Source of the DNA: a virus
DNA: 64,000 bases
Strand: one strand, 5' to 3'
Virus record (IMG/VR): IMGVR_UViG_3300033145_001841
Span: 1-64,000 of that record
Part shown: piece by piece, positions 29,753-38,630 of the stretch
How positions within the stretch are numbered: the first letter of the stretch is position 1
How the letters are laid out: every line of letters begins with the position of its first letter
Made by a program: the position numbers and the translations under genes
The notes under the pieces: model-generated
What the model saw: only the letters and a program-made list of their open reading frames with translations
Told to the model about the DNA's origin: nothing
Databases searched by the model: none

Positions 29753-32727
29753 AAAAAGATTTAGATCAAATAAAAACAGAAATATTGTCGCGTTTAAATA
29801 TTCAGAGCGAAATGGAACTGTTAGGTATTAAATTTGTAGGCAATCCCAATTCATCGGGTTGGATAGTTTGCCGCTCACCATACGCACCTGACAAACACCC
29901 CTCCTGTGGGGTTAATATTTCATCCGGATCATATCGTGGATATCTTTGCGCGTTCAATGCCAGCGGCTCACGCGGAAAACCCTATGCTGCTTTTTCTTTC
30001 TGGGACATCGCTGCGAATTTCCTCCCGGGCGCCGGCGGGGACTTCGGGCACGTTCTCAAGCATTATGCAAAAAAGACCGGGGTACGATTGAAATCTTACT
30101 CACCTCCCAAGGCTAAATATATTGAATTTTCTCAAAAAAATGTCGTGAAAGAGGTCAAAAAATACCTGAATGAAAAACGTGGCCTTACAGATGAATCAAT
30201 CAAGAAATACCACATTGGATGGGACCCAAAACGAGAAAGAAACACATTCCCTGTTTATGATGAGAATGGTCAGCTTGTCAATATCCGATACCACAATTCC
30301 AAAAAAAAACCGAAAACATTTAACCACTCCGGATACGGCGGCGCCAGGATATGGGGGTTAGATCGGCTGGTAAAGGCTTCCCCGGGCTTGACCATCGCAA
30401 TAACTGAAGGTGAATGGGATTCAATGATGGTTGAGCAGGAAACCGGGTTAATTTCTGTTTCCCCTACCAATGGAAAAGAAGCCTTTAAACCGGAGTGGGC
30501 AGCGTTATTCAAGGGTTATCATGTGGTGCTTGTATGGGATTGCGACAAAGAAGGACGCGAATCAGTGAAACGAACGGTGCTCCCGGTTTTCAAGAAGCAT
30601 GTTCAAGACGGAAGCGTATTGTCGATAAAGGTAATTTGGCTGTTCAATGATCCAAAAGATAAAACTCAAAAGGATTTTACAGATTTCATTGTGCGTGCTG
30701 GCGGTACTGGGGAAAGCCTCTTAAAGATAATCGAAGATACGTCTCCATATGAATATATCACGCCAAAGCATGTCCTACCCGATCCAATTTCCCTGTCATC
30801 ATTTGCAGAGATAGACAACGATGAATATGTGGGTCGTCGCGTGACCGTTCCCCTTTATATATATGGCGAGAATTCCGAAGCGTATCATGCGCCCACTGAA
30901 GTCAAAGTGACGCATTGCCTGAAAATGGAAAAGAGCCAGTGTTACCAGAGGGACGATTGGGAATATCAATGCACTGATCCTGTACCTATCTCTACGGGGA
31001 ACCGAATTTTATTATCAGCGGTTTCCAGCACAGACGCACAGCTCAAAGGCGCATTGCGTGATTTCGTTTGCGATAAAGGAACAAGGCCGAACGTTGAAGT
31101 TGAAGATAAAAATCGGGTTACGATTCGGGAGAATTTTGCGCATCAGGTTTTAAGTGAAAGCATTGCAACGGACGCCACGGAATTGGTGGAAAAGCCGGTT
31201 TATACCATTGGTGGTGACCTGCTACCCATTGGCCAGTACCAGGCCACAGGGTTTATCCATTCACACCCGCGAAACCAGCGGCCCACCATGCTAATTGATA
31301 GTTTTGAAAAGCAAGCTGAAGATTGGCAAGCGTTTGATTTAGATAAATCCAGGCACATGTTGGAACATCTACAAGAACTGAGCCCTGTAAAAATTATTGA
31401 AAGTTTGGTGTCAAATGTGACCCGGATTTATGAACGGGAGGAAATCCACCTGGGAGTGTTGCTTACAATTCTTTCTCCGTTATGGTTGAACATCCCGGGT
31501 GAAGGGAAAAAAAGAGGTTGGATTTCTTCGATTGTCATCGGTGATACGGGCACTGGAAAAACCACTATCTCAGAAAACATTTTTCGTTATGCCGGAATCG
31601 GTGCCCGGTTATCCGGCATGACCAGCACGCGGACAGGGATCACATATGCCCTTGAATTTAACGAACGGCGTGGATGGCGGATCAAAGCCGGAATGCTACT
31701 CAAGATGAGCAAGCAGGCTCTAATTATTGACGAAGGGCAGGATATTGCCGAGTTCGACCTGAAGACCATGGCAGAGGCGCTGGACACTGGTCAGCTTCAA
31801 ATTGCCCGGGTGGAATCACGTAAGTTCGAATCAATGACCCGTTGTTTTTTCAGTTGCAATCCGGTTTCAAATATACCTGGGCGCCAAGCCAATCAACGGA
31901 CAATGGATTCCTTCCTGTACCCGGCAAGATCCCTAAACGATATTTTTCCACAAATGATGTTGAGGCGAATTGATTTTTGCATGTTTGCGGCCAGTGACGA
32001 CATCAAAGGGATGAAAAAAATATATTCAAAGTTCGATAATAAATCTCCAAAGCCTACGCCTGCATTCACCTCTGCAGAATTCAAAGCGCTTGTGTATTAT
32101 GCGTGGACGCTCTCCTCGGACCGAATACGGATATCCGACGATATTGCCAGAAAAATCAGAGCGGAGTCATTGCGCATGACGGATAAATTTGGTCAATGTG
32201 CAGACCTGCCGATTGTTTATCCTCAAGATTTTAGGCACACGCTTGCCAGGCTTGTTGTGGCTTATGCTGTTTTGGATTTAGCATCAGACGACGACTTTCA
32301 AACCATTACACCAAATGAGACACATATTGCAACTATATGCCGCCTGTTGGATGCCATTTATTCTGCTGATAATTGCCGCTTGGATGCATACTCAAATCAG
32401 TATGCAAAGACCCATCAATTTTTAAATCCGGAAGAGGATATTCAGAAATTAAAAGATCATCTTCTTGGGTCTGAATCTCGCACATACCGCGTGAAGAAAA
32501 TCCTTGAAGAATTGGTTGAACTGGATCCGAATGGAAGACAAAAATTACAGCAAAGATACCTTGCGGATCTGTTCGATGTTCACCGTGAGACCATCCTTGA
32601 GGACCTGAAACCTTTCGTAACCATGAATTTAATCAAATCTGTCAGGGGATATGTACCGACAACTCGTTTAATTCGGTTGTGGTCGTATTTATTGAAAAAC
32701 AAGAAAAATTTTTGGGAAGAGGTGTAA
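29749..32727 (+). CDS. Primase-helicase fusion with MCM-like AAA+ domain
   Basis: 992 aa. Residues 35-75 contain a CHC2-type zinc finger (CRSPYAPDKHPSC...YLC). About 210-270 is a TOPRIM domain (ITEGEWDS; VWDCDKEG). The middle part is less conserved. About 590-760 is an AAA+ core like MCM helicases: Walker A GDTGTGKTT, Walker B ALIIDEGQD, sensor FSCNP and Arg finger RRID. The C-terminus has a winged-helix domain. It should synthesise primers and unwind DNA at the candidate origin just downstream. GTP/ATP details and ring form are inferred from family. Confidence 0.87.
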   Translation: MKKDLDQIKTEILSRLNIQSEMELLGIKFVGNPNSSGWIVCRSPYAPDKHPSCGVNISSGSYRGYLCAFNASGSRGKPYAAFSFWDIAANFLPGAGGDFGHVLKHYAKKTGVRLKSYSPPKAKYIEFSQKNVVKEVKKYLNEKRGLTDESIKKYHIGWDPKRERNTFPVYDENGQLVNIRYHNSKKKPKTFNHSGYGGARIWGLDRLVKASPGLTIAITEGEWDSMMVEQETGLISVSPTNGKEAFKPEWAALFKGYHVVLVWDCDKEGRESVKRTVLPVFKKHVQDGSVLSIKVIWLFNDPKDKTQKDFTDFIVRAGGTGESLLKIIEDTSPYEYITPKHVLPDPISLSSFAEIDNDEYVGRRVTVPLYIYGENSEAYHAPTEVKVTHCLKMEKSQCYQRDDWEYQCTDPVPISTGNRILLSAVSSTDAQLKGALRDFVCDKGTRPNVEVEDKNRVTIRENFAHQVLSESIATDATELVEKPVYTIGGDLLPIGQYQATGFIHSHPRNQRPTMLIDSFEKQAEDWQAFDLDKSRHMLEHLQELSPVKIIESLVSNVTRIYEREEIHLGVLLTILSPLWLNIPGEGKKRGWISSIVIGDTGTGKTTISENIFRYAGIGARLSGMTSTRTGITYALEFNERRGWRIKAGMLLKMSKQALIIDEGQDIAEFDLKTMAEALDTGQLQIARVESRKFESMTRCFFSCNPVSNIPGRQANQRTMDSFLYPARSLNDIFPQMMLRRIDFCMFAASDDIKGMKKIYSKFDNKSPKPTPAFTSAEFKALVYYAWTLSSDRIRISDDIARKIRAESLRMTDKFGQCADLPIVYPQDFRHTLARLVVAYAVLDLASDDDFQTITPNETHIATICRLLDAIYSADNCRLDAYSNQYAKTHQFLNPEEDIQKLKDHLLGSESRTYRVKKILEELVELDPNGRQKLQQRYLADLFDVHRETILEDLKPFVTMNLIKSVRGYVPTTRLIRLWSYLLKNKKNFWEEV

Positions 32728-32745
32728 ATGTGCAAAAACCGTTCG

Positions 32746-33197
32746 CTATGTCGGGTCACTCTATCACCTTAGATGTTAATAGGTTATGTAAGAAATGGGG
32801 GGGTACGACCCGACATAGTGGAGAAAGACCCCTAATACCCACCCCTATTATTAATTTTGAAAAAAATCTATCTCAAAAACGCTCTCTAGGCGGTTGTCGA
32901 TTTTTAGAACTTTTTTTAGGGGTATACCACCCCTTCGGCCACTATGTCGGAAATTTCAGTCAAAAACAGGCGTTTTTACCTTCTTTCTTTAATAAATATA
33001 TTGGTTTACGTCAAACCCGACATAGTGGCCTATGCCGGGTCTAAAGATTTTTTAAATAAAAATATTTCTCGGTATCCCCTAAATGGATTCACTATGCCGG
33101 GTTAAAATAAAAATATTTCTCGGTATCAAGGAATTCCACACGTTATGCCGGGTTTAAGAAAAAATTCAGTATCCCTAAATCACCGAGGCTATGCCGG
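32746..33197. repeat. Candidate replication origin with repeated CTATGYCGGGT boxes
   Basis: About 450 AT-rich bp without a gene right after the primase-helicase gene. Eight copies of the box, some degenerate and in both orientations, lie at 32746, 32808, 32942, 33015, 33030, 33092, 33143 and 33189; the 33015/33030 pair is inverted with a 4-bp spacer. A 22-bp exact repeat (AATAAAAATATTTCTCGGT...) occurs at 33055 and 33106. Iterons plus an AT-rich unwinding region beside the replicative helicase fit an origin; an operator cluster is the alternative. Confidence 0.65.
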
Positions 33198-33683
33198 ATG
33201 AAAATCGGAAATATCATTGAAAACGTGGAAGAAATTGTTCCAGAAAATATGGGCGAAAAGGCCTTGGACCATCCGCCCATATTTTCAAAATCAATGTATG
33301 AAAACGCCATTGTTTCGTCGATAAGAAAATTGGATACAGCAAACATTTTATTTGGCAATATTTCGAGTAAGCAACGAAAGAAACTTGAGACACTTGAAGG
33401 CAATATTCATAGGGCTATTGAGAATGGTGATGAACGTGAATTCCGTGGTTCAATTAAGCAATGGCAAGAAATTTATTTATCTACATCAAAGAATGAATCG
33501 CAAGAACGAGTTGGCGATGAGCCATCCATCAGGTGCCCATACAGAGGCAAGCCCAGGCCGGTCCATCCGAGTGTTTGTGAATACCACAGAACAGAAGAGG
33601 ATGAGGTGTGTAGTGGATTGAAATGCCCACGAATCAAGTTGGGGCGGGGGATGAATAAGAACGGAGATTCAAACAATGCCTAA
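33198..33683 (+). CDS. Hypothetical protein with C-terminal Cys cluster
   Basis: 161 aa. Helical N-terminal two-thirds; the C-terminal 50 residues hold RCPYRGKPRPVHPSVCEYHRTEE...CSGLKCPR, a C-H-C-C type zinc site. The ATG overlaps the last origin-like box. Might bind the origin or load the helicase, but this is a guess from position. Confidence 0.65.
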   Translation: MKIGNIIENVEEIVPENMGEKALDHPPIFSKSMYENAIVSSIRKLDTANILFGNISSKQRKKLETLEGNIHRAIENGDEREFRGSIKQWQEIYLSTSKNESQERVGDEPSIRCPYRGKPRPVHPSVCEYHRTEEDEVCSGLKCPRIKLGRGMNKNGDSNNA

Positions 33684-34275
33684 ATGCAGATATTGCCAAA
33701 CAGCGCTATCCGGACAGGGGAAACAAGTCTGTTCATCCGTCGAATGCCAGGAACGGATGAAGCGAGAACGAATGATGAAAGGCCGGGAAAATGCCAAGGC
33801 GCGAAACGATAAAAAAAGAGAAAAACGCCTGCGAGAGAATCCGGTCCACTGCGTTCGCTGTGGGTTGCTCTTCACTCTGGAAGACAGTCTGAAATCTCCC
33901 GCGTGCCATCACCCAGATTGTCAAAATTGGTGGGCGAGCGAGGTGATCCGCCGGAGAGAAGTGCGACAAGCGGCAAATGCGAAAAAGAAACCAAAGAAGC
34001 GTAGGGTGGTCCAGGCCCCACATGATTCCAGGGAGATCCCACCGGAGGAGTTCTTTTCTCAAGCGATTTACGACCGTGAACAAGCGGCAAATGCGAAAAA
34101 GAACAAACGAACGTGCATGGGCGACAACTGCAACAAGTCGACCTTCGGGCCAAACCATTTTTGCGACACCTGCCGGGCAAGGAATTTCAGGATTGCAGAC
34201 GGGTCGCTGACGGACGGGCATTGGGGTGGCGGAGATGGGGATAAACGGCGGGCTTTTCAGGGGGTGTTGGGATGA
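33676..34275 (+). CDS. Zinc-finger protein with three Cys clusters
   Basis: 199 aa. Three zinc motifs: CRYCQTALSGQGKQVCSSVEC (1-24), CVRCGLLFTLEDSLKSPACHHPDC (58-82) and CMGDNCNKSTFGPNHFCDTCR (145-167). Two copies of QAANAKK link them. The highly basic linkers suggest nucleic-acid binding. Overlaps the previous gene by 8 bp. Confidence 0.72.
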   Translation: MPKCRYCQTALSGQGKQVCSSVECQERMKRERMMKGRENAKARNDKKREKRLRENPVHCVRCGLLFTLEDSLKSPACHHPDCQNWWASEVIRRREVRQAANAKKKPKKRRVVQAPHDSREIPPEEFFSQAIYDREQAANAKKNKRTCMGDNCNKSTFGPNHFCDTCRARNFRIADGSLTDGHWGGGDGDKRRAFQGVLG

Positions 34276-34303
34276 AATCGTTTTACATCAAGGAGGCAAG
34301 GGC

Positions 34304-34624
34304 ATGAACAGGAATGATTTTGATAGGCTGGTGGTTCGGCGATGTGAAAAATCTAAAAAAGTTTTGGCGGGTAAAGCATCAGAATATGCGTCAACGGATG
34401 ATCGGTTTCACAATTTCCATGTTGCGGCAGCGGCAAAAGGGGAAACCCCGGAAGAAGCCCTCTGGGGAATGTATATGAAACATTTCGTGAGCGTGCAGGA
34501 TATGGTTCAAAGCGACGCGACCCCAACACAGGCATGGATTGATGAAAAGATTGGGGATTCCATCAATTACCACATACTGCTTGAGGGGTTATTTACAACG
34601 GAGGTGAAAAACATGGATCCTTAA
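34304..34624 (+). CDS. Conserved phage protein (possible nucleotide-modification-associated)
   Basis: 106 aa from MNRNDFDRLVV with AAGGAGG upstream. GKASEYASTDDRFHNF...PEEALWGMYMKHFVSV...DEKIGDSINYHILL resembles helical MazG-like/DUF1599 phage proteins, which act in nucleotide pools. Assignment is by resemblance only. Confidence 0.68.
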   Translation: MNRNDFDRLVVRRCEKSKKVLAGKASEYASTDDRFHNFHVAAAAKGETPEEALWGMYMKHFVSVQDMVQSDATPTQAWIDEKIGDSINYHILLEGLFTTEVKNMDP

Positions 34625-34687
34625 AATTATATCTCGTCTAATATTTAATAATGCCAAAACGCTAAACCAAAAGAGGAGATAAGCAAA

Positions 34688-35410
34688 ATGGCGAAAACAA
34701 TAAAAAGTTACACGATAAAAGTGGTGGGGGAAGCTGAAAGCCCCTTCCGTGGTGCTGTCCCGGAATCAATTGAATCTCTCATTAAGAAGCCGTCAAAAGA
34801 CGTGGCAAGCCTGATCTACCAGGCGGTCAAAGCTCAAGTTGAAATGTGTACCCAGGCGGGGGATGTTGCGGGTGCATGGGAAGCGATTAAGAAATATCAG
34901 TCAGAGCAATTTCAGTATTCATGTCCGTTAAATACATTCAAACGAGATCATCAAAATGGTGAGCGTCCATATCAAGGAGCACATACGGTTTTCGGTGCTT
35001 TTCGTGATGGTGCTCGGTTTATCTTCCCTGAATTTTTCTATGAAAAAGGCATTACAGGTGGAACAAAACGGCCCTCAAAGACACACCTGCGAAAGTTCGT
35101 CATTGTCCGGCCCAATCATATCTTTTTTTACAGGCCGGATTTAGCAGGTGAAATTATTACGGAGCCGGATTCTGTTGAAGGCCAACAGCCGGTTGCTGAT
35201 GTCAAGGGGTTCGCCCGGTATGAAGTAATCAACAGCCCTTTTCAGTTCCAGTTCCAAATATCAGTCAACCCCAGGGGCATGTACGAGAAGTTTTTGAGCA
35301 ACCAGGATAAGGCGCTTGACGCCTTACACCAGGGGGTTAATCATGGCTTGGGGGCTGGCAGGAGCGCTGGATATGGCATGTGGAAGATCGTTAGCGCGGA
35401 AATATTATAG
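34688..35410 (+). CDS. RAMP-like phage protein 2
   Basis: 240 aa with GAGGAG upstream. N-terminal strand KSYTIKVVGEAESPFRG, middle with DHQNGERPYQGAHTVFGAF, and C-terminal GVNHGLGAGRSAGYGMWKI, a textbook Gly-rich loop plus last strand of RAMP (Cas5/6/7) proteins. Differs from RAMP-like protein 1 in length but shares the outline. Its stop codon is followed after 4 bp by the long 5-nt-periodic array. No Cas1, Cas2 or CRISPR repeats are present. Fold assignment is an inference. Confidence 0.7.
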   Translation: MAKTIKSYTIKVVGEAESPFRGAVPESIESLIKKPSKDVASLIYQAVKAQVEMCTQAGDVAGAWEAIKKYQSEQFQYSCPLNTFKRDHQNGERPYQGAHTVFGAFRDGARFIFPEFFYEKGITGGTKRPSKTHLRKFVIVRPNHIFFYRPDLAGEIITEPDSVEGQQPVADVKGFARYEVINSPFQFQFQISVNPRGMYEKFLSNQDKALDALHQGVNHGLGAGRSAGYGMWKIVSAEIL

Positions 35411-35414
35411 GTTT

Positions 35415-36100
35415 TTCGTTGTGTGCCATATTATTTGACTTAATTGGATACCGTGCAATAGAATAAGGTCATATATGTCTTAAAGGTATAATGAAATAGG
35501 GTGGTGTAGAATAATTAGCTTGCTGTTTTTTTCCATTGTGTCCATTGGGGTTTCATTAGGTTCTTAATATAGCATCTTGTTTTGTCCGTTGAGTTCCCGT
35601 GCCGTGTAGTGGCGTGCGATTTAATAATCATCACTTCACATACGATAACATAAAGTGCGATGCAGTGGCGTTACATGGTTTCATATCATACCATCGCGTT
35701 CCATAGGTAATGCGTTGTTGTATGGTCCTATGCAATACCGTCATTTCGGTTCATATCCGGTTCTGTAAACATGCGGTTATATGCTATGATGATGCAAGGT
35801 CAACGATGGAATTTTTTGCTGTTTGGCCTCGTACGGTTGGGTTGCGCGAAATAACATAGGATCTGATGCTGTATATAGTGTTCTTTCAGTTGCAATTTGA
35901 TTAGGTGCCATCCCATGCGATATGATAAAATTTCATTGCCTTTGCAAAATGGTGTTTTATTGGTTCCAATCTTGTGGTATACAGTGCGATGCAATACTTA
36001 TTTAGTTCGATGTTCTTCAACTCGATTCGATATGGTAAATATTTCAATGCGAAAACATATGATTCCATGTGGTCGCCTCATGTTCGGTACGATGCAGTGC
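35415..36100 (+). repeat. Non-coding array with RT dinucleotide every 5 nt (NNNRT units)
   Basis: About 690 bp with no convincing gene. GT or AT recurs at exactly 5-nt spacing in long runs: 35419-35474 (11 of 12 positions), 35487-35512, 35596-35625, 35642-35676, 35892-35936 (nine in a row), 35946-35995 and 36058-36098. The phase slips by a few bases between runs. The other three bases of each unit are free. Starts 4 bp after the RAMP-like gene stop. Confidence 0.82.
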
Positions 36101-36171
36101 TTACACAAAATAAAATAGAGCTGTTCCGATGTAAGCGAATTCTAAAACTTTCACGGAAAGGGGGTGAGAAT

Positions 36172-36399
36172 ATGAGTGAAGTCAGAGAAATCATGATCGA
36201 AACCATGAAAGGCGTTCGTGACGGTAGTTGCCCACTGGATACCGCAAAGGAAATCCATCTGGCTGGCCACAGGGCCGTCATGGATGTTTACGCAGGTTGT
36301 AAACAAAAACGTATGGGGATTCAAGCAAAAGTCACATTTAAAGCACTGGAAGCCATGAGGCAGGTAAAATCCAATAAAGATGAGATGCAAAAAATATAG
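36172..36399 (+). CDS. Small hypothetical protein between periodic arrays
   Basis: 75 aa from MSEVREIMIETMKGV with AAGGGGGTGA upstream. Pattern DGSCPLDTAKEIHLAGHRAVMDVYAG...KVTFKALEAMRQ is like small phage proteins of unknown function. Array units lie on both sides of it (ending about 36100, resuming at 36419). Confidence 0.68.
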   Translation: MSEVREIMIETMKGVRDGSCPLDTAKEIHLAGHRAVMDVYAGCKQKRMGIQAKVTFKALEAMRQVKSNKDEMQKI

Positions 36400-36418
36400 C
36401 ATCATTTTTGATTTTGTT

Positions 36419-36458
36419 TCGTGTTGTGGGATAACATATGATCGGATATCATGACATG
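36419..36458 (+). repeat. Second NNNRT block (eight units)
   Basis: Eight consecutive 5-nt units each ending GT or AT, with no break in phase. Same rule as the array at 35415-36100, on the other side of the small gene. Confidence 0.8.
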
Positions 36459-36554
36459 ATTCGAGGATGGGGTGGTGCCATGGGTAAAATTGACCCATCA
36501 GCTAACAAGATGTTGGTGTTGTTCCCACGGGGGTGGGGATGAGTCGATGGCCCT

Positions 36555-36791
36555 CTACAGGAGCTTGACAAGAGCGGCAACGATGGCGATTGACGCGGCG
36601 GAAATCGCGCCCATACGCATTGTGAGACGCGCCTCAAGCTCTTTCAGATCTATTTTGGTTGCAAGGTCTGCAATGGTAGTTTCATGGGATTCCTTGAATG
36701 CCTCAGAGATGGCTTCCGCCTGTTCTTCCGCAAAGCCGGACGCTTTTAACCTTTTAACAAATTTATGTGTGTCGAACGTGATGGTAGTCAT
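36555..36791 (-). CDS. DUF1640-like coiled-coil membrane protein
   Basis: 78 aa from MTTITFDTHKFVKRLKASGF with GGAGG upstream. The N-terminal TFDTHKFVKRLKASGFAEEQAEAISEAF and a C-terminal membrane segment (AISAASIAIVAALVKLL) match DUF1640/CCDC90-like proteins often carried by mobile elements. Opposite strand to neighbours. Confidence 0.8.
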   Translation of the reverse strand: MTTITFDTHKFVKRLKASGFAEEQAEAISEAFKESHETTIADLATKIDLKELEARLTMRMGAISAASIAIVAALVKLL

Positions 36792-36835
36792 AATATGAAC
36801 CTCCTGAAACAAAAATATAGCGGATCACTCAAAAC

Positions 36836-36878
36836 GTCAACATTTTTTGTTGACAACCGCCTAATCCACGAGTATTCT
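36836..36878 (+). promoter_or_regulatory. Promoter with overlapping operator ahead of the C4-like leader
   Basis: Consensus TTGACA (36850) and TATTCT (36873) with a 17-bp spacer. An inverted repeat GTCAAC-7-GTTGAC (36836-36854) overlaps the -35, a good place for repressor control. It reads toward the leader RNA and antirepressor gene. Confidence 0.75.
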
Positions 36879-36884
36879 TGCGTT

Positions 36885-37080
36885 GCCGTGGCATAATCCA
36901 CGGCCCGGATTAGAAAGCCGGAATACTCGTAAGGTGCGCAAGCGCCTAAACCATAGAGCGCTTTTTTTATGCTCTGTGAACCCTTGGCGGGTTGTGCGCG
37001 GGAGCCTTCGGGCTCGCCGGTTTCCTTACGGGCCGGTCTTTCTAACCGTGTGCATCCCGCCTTTTTTTATTAGAAAGAAG
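36885..37080 (+). ncRNA. C4-like antisense RNA leader of the antirepressor gene
   Basis: About 195 nt of GC-rich, hairpin-forming sequence between a strong promoter and the AntA-type gene, in the place of C4 antisense RNA of P1, P7 and N15 phages. It includes GCGCAAGCGCCTAAACC, a GAGCC-TTCG-GGCTC hairpin and CCTTACG (37023-37029), which is complementary to CGTAAGG at the Shine-Dalgarno of the antirepressor (37107-37113). Antisense control of ant translation is the inferred role. Confidence 0.55.
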
Positions 37081-37123
37081 AAAAGGCGGATCTCTTCCAA
37101 CTCTTCACGTAAGGAGGTTCGTC

Positions 37124-37960
37124 ATGAACAAACCCACCAGCCCGTCCACCGATCTTATCCCCATCAACTCGAATATGGGAGGCAAGCGCACGGTCAATGC
37201 GCGAGATTTGCATGAATTCCTGGAATCCAAGCAAGACTTTTCCACATGGATCAAGAAGCGAGTCAAACAATACGGCTTTCTCGAAAATCTTGACTTTCTC
37301 ATTATCCCAAGTGCTCCACAAAAAAATGGAGCGCTAAAATCAACAACTTACGGACAGTCCCGAATCGATTACCACCTAACCATGGACATGGCCAAAGAGC
37401 TGTCCATGGTCGAGCGAACAGAGAAAGGACGTCAGGCCAGACGGTATTTCATCCAATGTGAGAAAATCGCCCGTGGTCAGGCCCAGCCCCTTGCCGCTCC
37501 AACCCCGGCACAGATCCCCGCCAAAATCGAAACCCTCACCCCGGTCCAGTGGACCGAAGTCAAAAAACTGGTCTTAGGAAAAGCTCAGCGAAATGTAGGC
37601 GATAAAAAACCGACCAAAAACGATTACATCAAAATCTACCGGTCCATCAAGGAAGAATTTCAGGTTGCCAAAAGCTCAGACGTGCCACAGACACGGTTCA
37701 ACGAGCTGCGGGCCTTTCTCGGAGACGCATGGAGCGTAGTGCCCCTTGAGGATGAGGACATCTCAAACGCCTACCTGTACGTGCTGAAACAGGACGCCGA
37801 GCATGCTGTCGGATATATAATGGAGCGTATGAACAGCATCATGACCGAAATGCTGAATATTTCAAATGCGGTTGGCGTGGTGTTCCCGGAAGAGCTGAAG
37901 GCGCAAGGCAACCGTGGCTTCGTGCCCGAACGCGTGATGACGGAAGGGGGTGTGTTATGA
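37124..37960 (+). CDS. AntA/AntB-type antirepressor
   Basis: 278 aa. KRTVNARDLHEFLESKQDFSTWIKKRVKQYGFLENLDFLI (about 20-60) is the AntA domain signature, followed by GQSRIDYHLTMDMAKELSMVERTEKGRQARRYFIQCEK. The C-terminal half is a separate helical domain of unknown type. Antirepressors bind the phage repressor to trigger lytic growth. AAGGAGG upstream lies in the region complementary to the C4-like leader. Confidence 0.9.
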   Translation: MNKPTSPSTDLIPINSNMGGKRTVNARDLHEFLESKQDFSTWIKKRVKQYGFLENLDFLIIPSAPQKNGALKSTTYGQSRIDYHLTMDMAKELSMVERTEKGRQARRYFIQCEKIARGQAQPLAAPTPAQIPAKIETLTPVQWTEVKKLVLGKAQRNVGDKKPTKNDYIKIYRSIKEEFQVAKSSDVPQTRFNELRAFLGDAWSVVPLEDEDISNAYLYVLKQDAEHAVGYIMERMNSIMTEMLNISNAVGVVFPEELKAQGNRGFVPERVMTEGGVL

Positions 37961-38481
37961 CAAATTACATCCCAGGAATGATAGTAAGGCAAAGGGCTAT
38001 TGATTGGTGGCCGTACCTCGGAACGATTATTAACCGGGTCAATAAGGCAGCTGAAGAAAAGAATATCGAAGTTCTGCATGAGATCTTCCTTGATACCGCC
38101 GTTGCTGTGCAAAAAACCCGGAAGGTAACCACCGTAGCTGGGCTTGAGCAAGACCTTAAAGAAAAGCTACATCGGCATAAAAAGGCCGTTAGGGAGCTTG
38201 CAGCAAGAAAGAGAGTCATCAAGACCGGGATCGGTATTCGTGGAAAGCCACTAAAAGAGATCACCTTGAAAACGTATCGCAATGAAATAGCATGGTATGT
38301 AACTCGAAAAAACAAGGCGAAGGCAGAAGTCCGCCAGCTGGCAAAAACCATCAAGAAGTTTTCTTGTGCCCGGGGCAAGCTCGTTGTTCGTGGCGATGTT
38401 CCCTTTCGGGTGATTTTTGGGGGGAAACATCCTGCAAAGCTGGATGTTAAATTTCAACAAGGATGGAGCAAAATCAGGTGA
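37957..38481 (+). CDS. Hypothetical basic protein
   Basis: 174 aa, overlapping the antirepressor stop by 4 bp. Highly basic and helical; possible nucleic-acid binding. No family recognised. Confidence 0.65.
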   Translation: MTNYIPGMIVRQRAIDWWPYLGTIINRVNKAAEEKNIEVLHEIFLDTAVAVQKTRKVTTVAGLEQDLKEKLHRHKKAVRELAARKRVIKTGIGIRGKPLKEITLKTYRNEIAWYVTRKNKAKAEVRQLAKTIKKFSCARGKLVVRGDVPFRVIFGGKHPAKLDVKFQQGWSKIR

Positions 38482-38630
38482 ACATGGCTAACTCAGCGCC
38501 ACGAGGTGAACCGTTCTCATGGTGGGGGATGATAACATGCCCGGGGATAGCCTGACCAGTAAACCCCAGGGGCCCGGACCCTTCCGGGTCCTTGGGGAAG
38601 GGGGCGGTGCCGGCGGGTAAACGAACTGTT

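Noticed and set aside
35415-36100. Small proteins encoded in the 5-nt-periodic region (for example frames at 35800-35994 or 35897-36118)
   Set aside because: A strict 5-nt period is incompatible with selection on codons; no ribosome binding sites and odd amino-acid content.
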